From: Ascidia mentula
Lineage: Eukaryota > Chordata > Ascidiacea > Phlebobranchia > Ascidiidae
Length of the DNA: 64,000 nt
Assembly (NCBI GenBank): GCA_947561715.1
Contig: OX387202.1
Location: 20,039,001 to 20,103,000, forward strand
Reading direction: 5' to 3'
Every line of letters starts with the position of its first letter. Within the stretch, counting starts at the first letter, position 1. This document shows, piece by piece, positions 1 through 10,949 of the stretch. The notes under the pieces are model-generated. The model saw only the letters and a list, made by a program, of their open reading frames with translations. It made no database searches and was not told the DNA's origin. The translations under genes were made by a program, and so were the position numbers.

Positions 1-98
1 ATTTTAATTTGTGGACGAAGCGAATTGAGGCCGAAACGTTAAAATTGAACAAATCGTTTTTGTCAACGAAGAGTTTCGTCAGATTTTAATTCTTTCAG

Positions 99-1209
99 GG
101 GTCGAGTCTTTTCAACACGTTCCGGAAGAGAGGGATGAAGAAGGTGAAGGAGGAAGGTGAGAGCGGTGAGATGAAGAGGACTCTCTTCCTGGAGGAACTG
201 CAGGATGTCAAATCAAACGTCCTGGATAGATGGAGGAGATTGAGAGGAATGCCGCAAGAAGACGCCGTGGTCAGTATCACAATAATCTCACTAAACAATA
301 AGACTGGAGTTTTGTGTTATTGGATGTCGGGACATCTCTGCCCGTGGTTGATATTTATTGGCATTGTGTTTGGCTGCTTGATGTTTAAATATTATTCGCA
401 TAATTTTATGTTCAGCATATTTCGCGTTCTCTTCATTCCGTCTAATTCATTTTATCTCAACAATTTGTTTCAGGCTGAATATGTTAACCTTGCACGTCGG
501 TGGCCCGGATACGGATCCTACTTGTTTAAAGTTGAAAATCACGACGCGCAGTTCGGTCAAACCCTTCTCACTCTGACGATATCGGCGCAGGGAGCAACTG
601 TGTTCAAACGAGGTCACTCACAGTCCCTAGATCATTTCTCATATGAAAAGTAAGTTTGATCGAACACAATGGTTCGTTTTCAACGCGGGAAGACACGAAA
701 CTTGTTGGAGTTATTGGCTCTCAACGTTTCTGCTTATCGGTCTTATGAATATAATGCAGTTTATTTTACGAAACATAAACTTACCATAACCATAGTAGTG
801 GGGTAACGTGAAGTCCATATTTCCCTGCAGTTTATTTGGCGTCAGAAAACAAAATTGTTGGTGAACTACGGCCCAAATGTTTGATTCGGTCAAATGCCGA
901 CTTACAAATAAAGGTTTCAAATAGAGTTTCGGGTTTGCTGCGGCCGGTTTCGAATTCAGCTCTGACGTTTGAAAAGTCTCAGAACCACTGTTTCAAACAA
1001 TTAAACAAGATTTTGCAGCTACATTCCTTGAGTTGAACATGTTATTGTGTCTTCCTCTCAGGATCCAGTCTTTCGGAGCGGGATCTGCGAATGTTTTCAG
1101 ACTTCAGACCGAGTCAAGAGGGGACATTTCCTTCACCGCAGAACAAGTTAATGAGATTGTGAAACTCATGCGAGCTTACGTCACCGCCCTCTTCCGCCGA
1201 AAGCATTGA
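99..1209 (+). CDS. MYO10: MYO10-like, last three coding exons (copy A)
   Basis: This is the 3' end of an unconventional myosin-X gene; its other exons lie left of the window. Coding exons are 99-269, 474-649 and 1062-1209, joined by introns with AG acceptors and GT donors (the first donor is GTCAGT, the second GTAAGT). They encode the end of the MyTH4-FERM tail: a basic linker, the WPGYGS motif of the FERM F3 lobe, and a C-terminus ending in RRKH before TGA at 1207-1209. The family uses this lobe to bind cargo such as integrin and DCC-type receptor tails. The codon CGA (Arg) at 609-611 is intact here, whereas the otherwise near-identical copy B at 47279-48389 has TGA. Upstream bases 1-98 are intron. 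Identification rests on domain-level similarity to the myosin-X tail, and I am confident of it. Confidence 0.9.
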
Positions 1210-2313
1210 AAGTTGACACCGAGCACTTTTATTGCGTTCAGATTTTAACGAAACTTTAGTATTTGTCGTTCTAGCCACAAACTTGAATGTTAAAATCAGG
1301 GGTTTTCCACAGGGTCACCATATGGACCACAGCGATATATCTCAATGGGTTCCACATTACCACACAATATTACCTTCGCCGATGCATGTTTTTGTGACAT
1401 TACTAAGCAAAAACTATCGTCGGTTGGGAGGATCCACAGAGTTAACCAGGGTGTCGTTGTACCCGAACGAGCTCGCTAGTTGTTCCAAGTCTTTCACGTC
1501 CCAATAAGGTTTATTTACAGGATCATGTATCTTATAGTTTCGGCATACACGCTTACACCCACTCTCAATACTCCGCTCCAGTGTTTAAACCTTGCAGTGA
1601 CGATTTTCATTTGTTTTGCCACTTTCACATGTTTTTTACGCTAGTCATATTCTTTCTTGTCCTGAAGCACTTGGTGATCTTTTCTGTCTATTTTGTTTTC
1701 GGGAAACCAAATTCCATAACCTAGAAATCACTACCAGCGATAAAGTTGTCAGTCCCACTCATGGCTGTTCAACTTTTGTAATTTCAATATTATTTCACAA
1801 TTTTTCTCCGCAATTATGAACCACACCCAAAATATGTGTTTCTGCTTAATTTTAACATCTAAATAACGTCATCAATACGACGACGTCACCACGCAACATG
1901 AAATATTCCAACCGCTTTCGTACCTATTTTTGTCAACCCTTTTATCCTCAAACTGCCTATCTTTTAACATTGTTATCTGTCTAATATTATTTATTGTACA
2001 TTTGCATCAATTTATTGCATGTTCGATTTGGTTGTTTTATAAACACAGTTCCTTGCATGTCTGCGGCAAGCCAGTTGAGGCCTGTGATGTCACAATTGCT
2101 TATTGTTACGTTCCAATTACTGCTATTGTTTCACTGTCGCTCGGTTTTGAAAAAGAAACAAACCCTGAATTGGGATCGAAAAGAAATTCATATTTTGAGA
2201 TCTTGTCGGAAAATTCTGGTTTTAAACATGGCCTGAAACTGACATCATGACCCTTGGTGTTTGGTGGCTGGAAATTCTATTTATCGAGTAATTTATTTCG
2301 AGTTCAGGAATCA
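1210..2313. other. MYO10 3' flank, no gene recognised
   Basis: This is presumably the 3' untranslated region and downstream flank of MYO10 copy A. It is AT-rich, carries only short open frames that look like chance, and aligns with 48390-49493 in block B with scattered substitutions in all codon positions. I see no domain, RNA gene or strong terminator. Confidence 0.6.
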
Positions 2314-2977
2314 ATTCTACAAAACTTCACTCTCTCCATGCCATCTACATTCTTCCATGGAATGCAACCGGCAGACGCATCAGACGCGTCTGTGTCCTCC
2401 ACAAACTGCTGTGTTAAGTTTGGTTATTACGCAAGAGTGTATAAGGTCTAACCTTGGGAGGTGACAAGAAAATGATTTGTAAAGGAAAGCCAAAGCTAGT
2501 ATGCTACTCATGCCGAAGCAAATGTTTCAAACACCACTGTGTTCATCATCAGTGCCAAGTAAGAATGAGTTGCAGCAAGGTGTGTGCAGAGGTAGGCAGG
2601 TAACTGAACAGACAAAAACAACAACACAAATAAAACACGTGACAGACGCCACTCGAACGCCCACGGCCGTGACGTCATCATTTGGGCTGCAATGAGGACC
2701 TGGATGTTGACAAGAAACCTTTTTACACAATTTACCCTCACATAAAACCTTTCCCATAAGTCGGAGAAATGGCGCCGCGATATCCGCGCATTTCTGCAAA
2801 TATTTGCGGTGAATTGGCGTGAATGCGTTTTTGGGGTTTATCAGAGAAAGTCAAACTGAACTGAATCAAATTTACTGACATCCTCGAATCAGAAATCAAC
2901 TGTCGAATCTGATGGATCAATGTTTATATTTACATGGATTATCAACATAAAGCATGGAAACTGTTGCATGCGATATT
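2314..2977. repeat. Dispersed block present three times in the window
   Basis: A ~660-bp block starting ATTCTACAAAACTTCACTC and ending in a GGATCAATGTTTATATTTAC segment. It recurs at about 49494-50155 (block B, expected) and again at 18616-19278, outside the A/B pair. The third copy is ~97 percent identical by eye, so it was copied recently. It contains several short open frames but no recognisable gene. Confidence 0.8.
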
Positions 2978-3052
2978 ACAACAACGACATGATATACAAC
3001 ATAAAGCATGGAAACGGTTGCATGCGATATTACAACAACGACATGATATACA
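2949..3052 (+). repeat. Two-unit tandem duplication (~51 bp)
   Basis: The unit beginning AACATAAAGCATGGAAAC and ending GACATGATATAC occurs twice head to tail here and once at the matching place in block B (about 50129). The same AACATAAAGCATGGAAAC core flanks the inserted coding fragment at 19280-19800, so this short sequence is a recurrent rearrangement point. Confidence 0.8.
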
Positions 3053-3843
3053 AGGAATGATAAAACGGAATATGTTGTCAATATCTAATTGACACGTTGA
3101 CATAATTCTATGGAAGAAGTGACATCCGAAACGCACAAAATGTAATAATAAGTAGTGTCGACGTCATAATTGCAATTATTACGTTGTGTTTTTCTGGCAT
3201 CAACCGTTTTTTCAATAACGTCGGATAATTATCACGCTGTAAACCAAGTTTAACTCACTTACGGCGAACGTGCTATTCGTTCGTTGACACTTCCAGCAAC
3301 AAGCCGCCTTTTCAAATGAGTCACGTGGTAATCCGAACTCAAATAACCCGGTATGCATTTTCTATATAGGCCACATGTCTTTTGCGTAAAAATGATACGA
3401 AGGGACAGAGGACAAAGGACATATAGGACAGAGACTTTTTGTACGCGTGGTTTGTAACGTGTTATTGTTAATCCTCGTGCGCTTGTTTATTATGTATTAA
3501 ACTGATCGATTGACTGTGGGTTTGATAGCAGCCTTTTTATCAGGAGTCAGATATACGTCAGTGTTATTATTTGTGTAGACGTTTTAAGTAACGCCCTACA
3601 AATACCATGATAATAACAAACATGCAAAATGGCAAAGTTTTCGCTACTAACACAAAAACTGTAGAGATTTGTGGAATAAATTCGGTTCGGTATAATTGCT
3701 CCCCTGTTATTTACGATTTCAAGCCTTTATCAAAACAGGTGAAAGTATTTACAATGTCTGTCAATAATTGTAAATCAACACAACGTTGCCATGGTTACTA
3801 ACGACGCAATGTTAATTTTCGTCACTTTAAACCTCCCCAACAA
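3053..3843. other. Spacer between MYO10 and ficolin-like 3' ends
   Basis: MYO10 and the ficolin-like gene are convergent and this is the space between their 3' ends. It is AT-rich, with no recognisable gene or RNA. It matches 50166-50955 in block B, which has a few short indels. Confidence 0.55.
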
Positions 3844-6800
3844 TTATTCGCATTTCACTTTCATCTTAGAACTCATTATTCCGCTCCATGAGTTTTTCCA
3901 ATCCCACCAACTCATAGTGTTGAAATGAGTAGAAGTTCTCGACCACGGACCATTGAGATGGGCATGTGAACATCTATGATGCCACCAAGCTCCACCATAA
4001 TACACAGCACAATTAACACTTGGATGCCTGCAATTATAATTAAGTCGGTTGTCAACAACTCTGTGTTACAACTTATTTAAACTCAGTTAAAACTTGTGTT
4101 TAACTAAAACTTTAACGCAACCCCCTGTTTCAGAGCAATTGATTTTTACAATTGTTGATTTAGGGTGGACGGTTAACTTTGTCAACGAAAATCAACTATT
4201 TGAGGAAATGCATTTCATCTTTATTAAAACAACTCGATTTACTTCGTTAGTAAAACAGAAATATAATCAGACACGTTGTATCATTATTACTCACGTATCA
4301 TGGTCTCTGCTGCGGGTTGAAAATCTTATCCCGTTTAGACTGTACGGCCCATCAATCATGGAATCTGATATATTCCCCGAATATCCGGATATAGTAATTG
4401 TGTAAGAACTTCCTTCATCGCCAATGCTGAAAGTACTGAAAACAACAATGTCATAATGTTTAATTTAATGCAAAGTAATTTAAATAACAACGGATATTTT
4501 GTTGTTTTGAATCAATCCGCTTACATTGCTTTGTTGATCATGGAAATGATTGTTAAACATAAAACCCTTTATGACGTAATAAACGACATGTGTCATACAT
4601 TGTGTTGTGTTGTGTGGGATAATTATTTGTCAACTAAGCAATAAACACAGAGTGGGATTAGAAGTTTTGAGAAGGAAACCCAGTTATTTTTCAACTTTAA
4701 GTTCACAAACGACTTGAGGTCCATTTTTAAGCAACCTGAAACCTGTTCCATTTAAATAAGATGTCAATCAAGCATACGATGCTGACATTGCAAGATGTAT
4801 TTGGAATATCTTACAGGAGAAGCAAAAGTTAGATGAGTTTTAGCCGAGAGTTTTTTAATATTTCTGAACCTACGTCACTGGCAGGGGACGTGTGCCTCGG
4901 TTAAACGTTCGGCGATTACAAAGAGGTAAGTGTACAACACACAGTGAATACAGATCATTATATTTCTTTTCCGACTACTTTTGTGTATTTCGGTGCCGAC
5001 TAATTATCCACCTACAACCCTAAAATTTCCCACCGGGTAAGAACCACTGGCCTAAGGAATTAACTCTGCAGACCAATGCACCCATTTTCTCGCATAGAGA
5101 CCCAACAATATCCAATCAACCACGCAACGACCAGCAGCTAACCCAGGGGTGGGCAAAGAGAACACAGAGTGTTTACACTATACAACTTATACACTGACAA
5201 TCAAGTTGTGCCAGTGTCTTACACGTCGCGATTACGGGATTTTTGTTGCCTCATTCAAAACATTGGGAGCCGAGCATGTTGGGCAGAAAATCGAAATTTC
5301 AAACACTGGATTATGCATGGGTGTTAGATGGAGAATATAATAACCATTTGATCCCATATATCGATGTGGGACACAGCACTAATATTCACTGAATTGCTGC
5401 CATCAATTGTCAAACGGTTTGGTCGTGGTTAATTTCGCTTGAACTGTCTTCCAGATGCCTACGCTTCAGAAGATTTGGAATCAAGGGAAAGAAAATTTTC
5501 TGCAGCCACATTCTCTAAGCGCAAAAAGGTGGCGTTCGACCCAATCCGAGCCCCACTGAGCTCGGTCCCGGCAATCCGCGACCAAGCGATCGCGCAAACC
5601 TCAAGAGCGTTGATGTGGGGTCGTTACGAATTGATTACCATCCCTATGTGTGTGCGGTATCTAAACTTTTTGTTTTCATAATTATTCCGAACCGAGTAAA
5701 TACATTGAAACACAGCAAGAATATCCTGTGTTGCTTCAAACTTAAATCCCGAATTTTGTGAATCTGACGTAATAAGGGGGGTATTTCCCTAATGTCTTTT
5801 ATGATTTTGTTAGTTATGACGACCTGGCAGCATCGAGTAAATTATCGTTGGAACAAAGGCAATAAATTGAAAACGTTAAATACGTCATATTCTTACCTAT
5901 ACTCGCCAAAACCTTGACCTCCGGAAAAATCCTGAAGGTCAACACGAAGACGACATCTAGTGGACGCACTGGTGATTTGATGCAGTTTTTCCAAACCTGA
6001 TAAAATTTGTTGGTTGTAATAATATTGCTGAAAACACTGGAATTTAAATTGGATTAACTGATACTGTTATATTGACTCTAGTATTGTTACGTAGCTTGCT
6101 TGAAACGTTTTGCTTGGTAGGCCTGTATATTTAACTGGGTGTGCACAGGTTATAACAATGTGTTCAGTAAAACAAACCTGGAACTCCTGTTGCTGCCACA
6201 GGCATATTGCAATTTAAAATGTACCGCTCTTCTGGCATAAAATATACGTGCTGTATTTTTACGACGTTTCGTCTGCCATTCAGCGAGACTTCATCAGGTA
6301 TTGATACCGCAATTTCAAAGTAAACTACACTAAAACATTCAGGGGCACAAAAAGGGAAAAAGGACACGTTGACACCGCTTGTCAGATCACGTGGCAGAGG
6401 CAAAACACGAAACACTGCGGGAGGCGAAACAGTTACAACAAATTGTTATAAACTGCAGGAAAGTAAACACATTGTTCTTTGTCGTTGACGCATCCACTGT
6501 TTTTGTGAATGTGAAACGACTCAAGAAAGAGCCGCTTGGTGTGGTCCAACTCCTTTTCCAGAGCTTGGAAAGGGCTTTATCAAAGGCAACTTCGTATCGC
6601 AGTGTCACCGCATGCTTGGCCAACGCAGTCTTGCTGACACGAAGTTGCCTTCGATAAAGCCTAAGTTCTGGAAAAGGAGTTGGACCACACCAAGCGGCTC
6701 TTTCTTGAGTCGCTTTACATTCATTTACTTTCCGGCAGTTTATAACAATTTGTTGTAACTGTTGCGCCTTCCGCAGTGTTTCGTGTTTTGGCTCTGTCAC

Positions 6801-9265
6801 GTGATCTGACAAGCGGTGTCAACGTGTCCTTTTTTCTTTTTGTGGTCCTTAATGTTTTAGTGTAGTTTACTTTGAAATTGCGGCATCAATACCTGATGAA
6901 GTCTCGCTGAATGGCAGACGAAACGTCGTAAAAATACAGCACGTATATTTTATGCCAGAAGAGCGGTACATTTTATACTAAAACAAACTATTATTCAAAG
7001 TTTTGCAACATTTGTACTTGGTTAAGGATTGCTTTATTGGAATACAAACCAATCCAAACTTCTGTTGATAGATCCCCAAACCCGTTCTTGTAATCCACCC
7101 AATCTCTGTCGAAACTCACAGATCCATCATAACGACGCTGGAACACCTGGTATTTATCAAGTAAAACACTTGACACTGATTTTCGGAGAATCGGTCTAAA
7201 AAAGTTAGATGACCTCCATGTCAATATATGACTTTTCACTTTCATGTGTAATTTCCTGACCTTTACAAACAACACAATCCCGGGCGTATGGTTAAGTATT
7301 GTAGTGTGAAATCGGAAATTACATGGCGTGCATAATCACCTCGCTTACCCAACATAGCGTTGGTGCCAGGGATTGCCCACCCCTGTGTTAGTGATATTTA
7401 CCACATTATCAATACCTGCCACCCATCTTCACAGTAAACTTCTTCTCCCGATATGAGATGTTGGCGACCTTTAATATCTGAAGTTTTACAGGAAACCGGT
7501 GGAAGAGAATCTATGAAATTCCTGAGATCTGCAGACGGTTAAAACTCATCAGATTGGCAGAAGTATTGAGTTAAACTCATTCACACGCAAGTAGGCGGTG
7601 AAATCCCCACAATATTTGCACGACCTGCATTATGACCAGAATATACCGGTGCCAGATGGAAACCTCTCTGATTCGCACGTGATGACGTATATGTTGGGTT
7701 TGCCAATACCTTTGCCCGTAAGTCAAGTCATTACTCGCTTCTGCCCCTAGTGGTGTAGATATCTCACCAATCTATACCACTAGAGGCAGAAGCGAGTAAT
7801 GACGTCAGTTACGGGCAAAGGTTTTCAGAATTTGACACATATGTGAGATTTATATTTAAATAAAGTAAAACTCAACTGTTGGAAGTGTTACTCAGTTGAC
7901 CTTGCAGTTGATTCACTCTGTTCGACAACTCTGTGAATATAATGTTCGATGTGTGAGTGGACATTGAATGTTAAGTGCATGAACTTAACTGTTAGATGTG
8001 TGGTTCTGCTCACTCTGCAGTTGATCCACTCTGTTCGACAACTCTGTGAATAAAATGTTCGATGTGTGTGTGGGCGTTGGATGTTAAGTGCATGAACTTA
8101 ACTGTTAGATGTGCGTTTCTGCTTACTCCGCATTTGATCCACTCTGTTCGACAACTCTGTGAATATAATGTTAGATGTGTGAGTGGGCGTTGGATGTTAA
8201 CTGCATGAACTTAACTGTTAGATGTGCGGTTCTGCTCACTTTGCAGTTGATCCACTTTGTTCGACAACTCTGTGAATAAAATGTTCCATGTGTGAGTGGG
8301 CATTGAATGTTAAGTGCATGAACTTAACTGTTAGATGTGCGGTTCTGCTCACTCTGCAGTTGATCCACTCTGTTCGACAACTCTGTGAATAAAATGTTCG
8401 ATGTGTGAGTGGACATTGAATGTTAAGTGCATGAACTTAACTGTTAGATGTGAAGTTCTGCTCACTCTGCAGTTGATCCACTCTGTTCGACAACTCTGTG
8501 AATAAAATGTTCCATGTGTGAGTGGACATTGAATGTTAAGTGCATGAACTTAATTGTTAGATGTGCGGTTCTGCTCACTCTGCATTTCATCCACTCTGTT
8601 CGACAACTCTGTGAATAAAATGTTAGATGTGTTGAGTTTTGTCACGTGATTGGTGAGTACGCAGGTATTTACACCACTAGGGTCAGAAGGGAGTCATGAC
8701 GTGTGTTACGGGCAAAGGTTTTAGCATTTGTCATCTTGACACATCTGTGAGATATCAATTTATATGAAAATGAAACTCAACTGTTGGAAGTGTTACTCAG
8801 TTGACCTTGCAATTGATCCACTTTGTTCGACAACTCTGTGAATAAAATCTTCGATGAATTTACTTTAATATGATTTTATGAGAGTTCACCGTGTAGGGGA
8901 TTTGTGGTACTGCTGTGTTTGTATCAAATATCTATCTGTACTGCTTGGTTTGTTAAAGTTTCCTATCCAATAATAAATTTTGTCGAAAAGTGTTTAGAGA
9001 AGAATCTTATACCTGTAACAAGTCTCAACAAATCTTCTTTGCCAGCCACAGGTCCTTGGTCTCCCTTTTTACCTCGGTGACCTCGAGGTCCACGTGGTCC
9101 CATCTTTCCTGGTCTTCCAGTCTCTCCTCTGCCACCTTTCAAGCCGGAATGTTCTATCTCTGATCCTTGTTCTTGTCCATCACAAACAACTCTGCATACT
9201 TGTTGTTGGTGAGTTATAACAAGATGGCCAACCAACAAAACTCCAAACAAAATAAATTTCAACAT
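3844..9265 (-). CDS. Ficolin-like secreted lectin, complete, six exons (copy A)
   Basis: Exons on the minus strand: 9265-9013, 7477-7416, 7146-7050, 5996-5897, 4435-4295, 4027-3844. All phases join and give 278 residues. Residues 1 to about 20 form a signal peptide ([15 protein letters not shown]), followed by Cys24 and Cys28 that suit oligomerisation. Residues 41-73 are eleven Gly-X-Y collagen triplets, and about 85-278 are a fibrinogen-related domain with the landmarks [30 protein letters not shown], a DRD-type calcium loop (here SRDHDT), NCAV..GGAWW, a second Cys and LNGPW; it ends at TAA. This is the architecture of ficolins, soluble pattern-recognition proteins that activate the lectin complement pathway; that role is inferred. 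The ATG at 9265 was chosen because it opens the signal peptide; an in-frame ATG lies 51 bases upstream. It is somewhat shorter than vertebrate ficolins. Confidence 0.9.
6260..6297 (-). ncRNA. Hammerhead-like core in left arm
   Basis: On the minus strand CTGATGA (6297-6291) is followed by a short stem GTCT/AGAC and then GAAACGTCGTA. These are the invariant boxes of a hammerhead ribozyme in the spacing seen in Penelope-like elements. Stem III would be only about 2 bp and I could not draw a convincing stem I, so activity is doubtful. Confidence 0.45.
6893..6930 (+). ncRNA. Hammerhead-like core in right arm
   Basis: Mirror image of the left-arm motif: CTGATGA at 6893-6899, stem II GTCT/AGAC, GAAA at 6920-6923, then CGTCGTA. 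Same reservation about stems I and III. Confidence 0.45.
7709..7821. repeat. Long hairpin (~50-bp arms), MITE-like
   Basis: CCTTTGCCCGTAA...CTAGTGGTGTAGA pairs with TCTATACCACTAG...TTACGGGCAAAGG across a loop of about 11 bases. A third partial arm lies at 8670-8713, on the other side of the minisatellite, so hairpin, minisatellite and the distal arm may be one non-autonomous element in ficolin intron 1. Block B holds the same hairpin at 55601-55713 with better pairing. Confidence 0.7.
7905..8640 (+). repeat. 113-bp minisatellite, about 7 units
   Basis: TTCGACAACTCTGTGAATA recurs at about 7921, 8034, 8146, 8260, 8373, 8486 and 8599, a period of 112-114 bp. Each unit contains the near-palindrome TTAAGTGCATGAACTTAA. 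Block B has one more unit. It lies in intron 1 of the ficolin-like gene. Confidence 0.9.
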
Positions 9266-10949
9266 TTTCAAACAAGCTAGACTTTGAAAATCTGTAAATA
9301 GCTGCTCAGTCATCACATGGAAATTAACAAAGTAAACATCAACGTTAAATTTGCACCAAAATTACCTAATTAACAACTACACTGAAAATATGGAAGATTC
9401 ACTGAGACCTGCTGGCGAAAATCAATACACATTTATGCTGCGTAGATGAAACAAATATGAAAATAATGCAAATGATAAATGTGGAGTTTAAATAAAAGTT
9501 GCGCATAATCCAACCTTAAACTGTTGACCAATGTTACGTTACTTAATGTAAAACTTTCAGTGCGGCCAGCAATTACGCAAGGAAGTGCTCAGTGCGTGAG
9601 TTTGTTGATTGTTAATTGCACATAACTGCATTATCCCGTCTACTGAGGTCTCAACAACATCAGCAAACGAACGCAATGAAAAGAATGCTGTAGTTATGTA
9701 CATCGTTGCCAAATACACCACAAAACTTTGTTAGGACAAACTGATTTGTCAATTGTTGCGATACAGAAGTCACTGATTTCTTATGTCACGAGTTGTAAAA
9801 AGCCACCTGCCACAAGTCACGTAATGCCTTAGTGATCGCAATGCGCCGACCTAGACACGCGCCGATCACGCATTCATCACGTGGACCGCTTGGTCTTTTT
9901 AGAAAGTTGGACGTACTTCCACGTCAATTAACAATATGCGCTAAAGATCTTTTGATGCAGATATAAGTCAGCCGCACAGAAAGTGTTGAGAATATTTGTT
10001 TATGATTAAAGTTGTTTTCTGATAATAAAGGAACAAACATATCTTTGTAAACGAGTTTTGCAGGCGAGTTATCCATCGCAAATTACATCTGGCATCTCTA
10101 CTGGGTTTAAACTTCACCTTCAACTCTATCAGTTATAACTTGTCCAAGCACAAGTGACTTTAAACCACGGTCAGCTACAATACAAGCTTGATCTGAACTG
10201 GATCACGTTGCGTTTCCAACCACACAGACCCGAACAAACTCAATGCAGTAATCACGACGCAACTGTGACTTGCTTAAAACCTCCTTCAAGTTGCCGGAGA
10301 CCTTTGAATTTCCGAGGACCGAATAACGTCACTGATACGAAAACACGGCGTATCAAAATACATCCATGCAAAGGAAGTCGGTTCAAATACCTAAGTGCGT
10401 GCGCTCGTTTGCAAGAGTTCGTAAAACCTGCATTTATTCTGGCTTTGAATTCTCGCTCCCTTTAATCGGTGCGTTTGGGTTGGTTATGGAACAAGACGCA
10501 GTTAAACTCAGTGCAATTTAAGCTGTTCTATCTGAATACTAATGGTTGACACTGAATTGAGATGAAATAAATATGTTGGATGACTTGGACGGTGGCAAAA
10601 GCCGCTTAAATATACAAGTTTTACATGTGTTGCGACCTATATGCCAATTATGAGCCTCAATCCGGTACTTAACAATATTATTTATGATCGATGGGAAATC
10701 CTATTTGATTAACGCATTTGACATAAGATCGCACGTGAGTTCTAATTGTTGTGTTTTCCTAACCTGACTTTAATTGAAACTTGATGCAAACATTCCAACA
10801 ATATTCATTTAAAATGAACAATTTTGGACACGAAATTAACATGCGCAATTATACCAACGCCAAACTGAGTGAATTTACGCCCAAACGCACAGACAAAATT
10901 GAACAGAACCAAATCACAAAACCGATGAACTGAGATGAGCACAGTACAG
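9266..10949. other. Upstream flank of ficolin-like gene, no gene recognised
   Basis: This should hold the promoter of the minus-strand ficolin-like gene, but I cannot point to a convincing TATA box or enhancer motif. A 103-codon plus-strand frame at 10154-10465 is kept in block B, but the copies are so alike that this says nothing about selection. No domain is recognisable. Confidence 0.5.

Larger units (their letters stand above)
6200..6975. mobile_element. Collapsed Penelope-like element, near-palindrome (copy A)
   Basis: Two arms of about 350-380 bp face each other (about 6200-6600 and 6640-6975) in ficolin intron 3. The outer ends share TACCGCTCTTCTGGCATAAA and its complement; the arms meet near 6640 with almost no spacer. 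In block B the same arms enclose reverse-transcriptase and GIY-YIG sequence, so copy A is probably an internally deleted derivative. Each arm carries a hammerhead-like core (CTGATGA...GAAAC), a feature known from terminal repeats of Penelope-like retroelements. A palindrome this long is usually unstable. Confidence 0.7.
5144..7385. mobile_element. Pair of 13-bp hAT-like terminal inverted repeats around ficolin exons 3-4
   Basis: CAGGGGTGGGCAA at 5144-5156 and its exact reverse complement at 7373-7385 bracket 2.2 kb. CAGGG(G)TGGGCAA is typical of hAT transposon ends. No 8-bp target duplication is visible (AGCTAACC before, TGTTAGTG after), and no transposase is seen inside. The bracketed DNA contains ficolin exons 3 and 4 and the Penelope-like fragment. 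Block B has the same arrangement (52630-52642 and 55264-55277, the latter with one extra C). They may be ends of two separate MITEs rather than one element. Confidence 0.45.

Noticed and set aside
4094-4405. Plus-strand frame of 103 codons
   Set aside because: It is the antisense shadow of ficolin exon 5 and its intron.
6387-6812. 141-codon open frame within the palindrome
   Set aside because: It reads through both arms of the inverted repeat and reflects degraded GIY-YIG-adjacent sequence, not an intact gene.
3844-9265. Ciona self-sterility (s-Themis/v-Themis) locus, because of a variable fibrinogen domain
   Set aside because: The gene has collagen repeats and no polycystin-like partner gene lies in its introns; a ficolin-like lectin fits better.
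10154-10465. 103-codon open frame kept in both blocks
   Set aside because: The blocks are too similar for conservation to mean anything, and the peptide shows no known feature.
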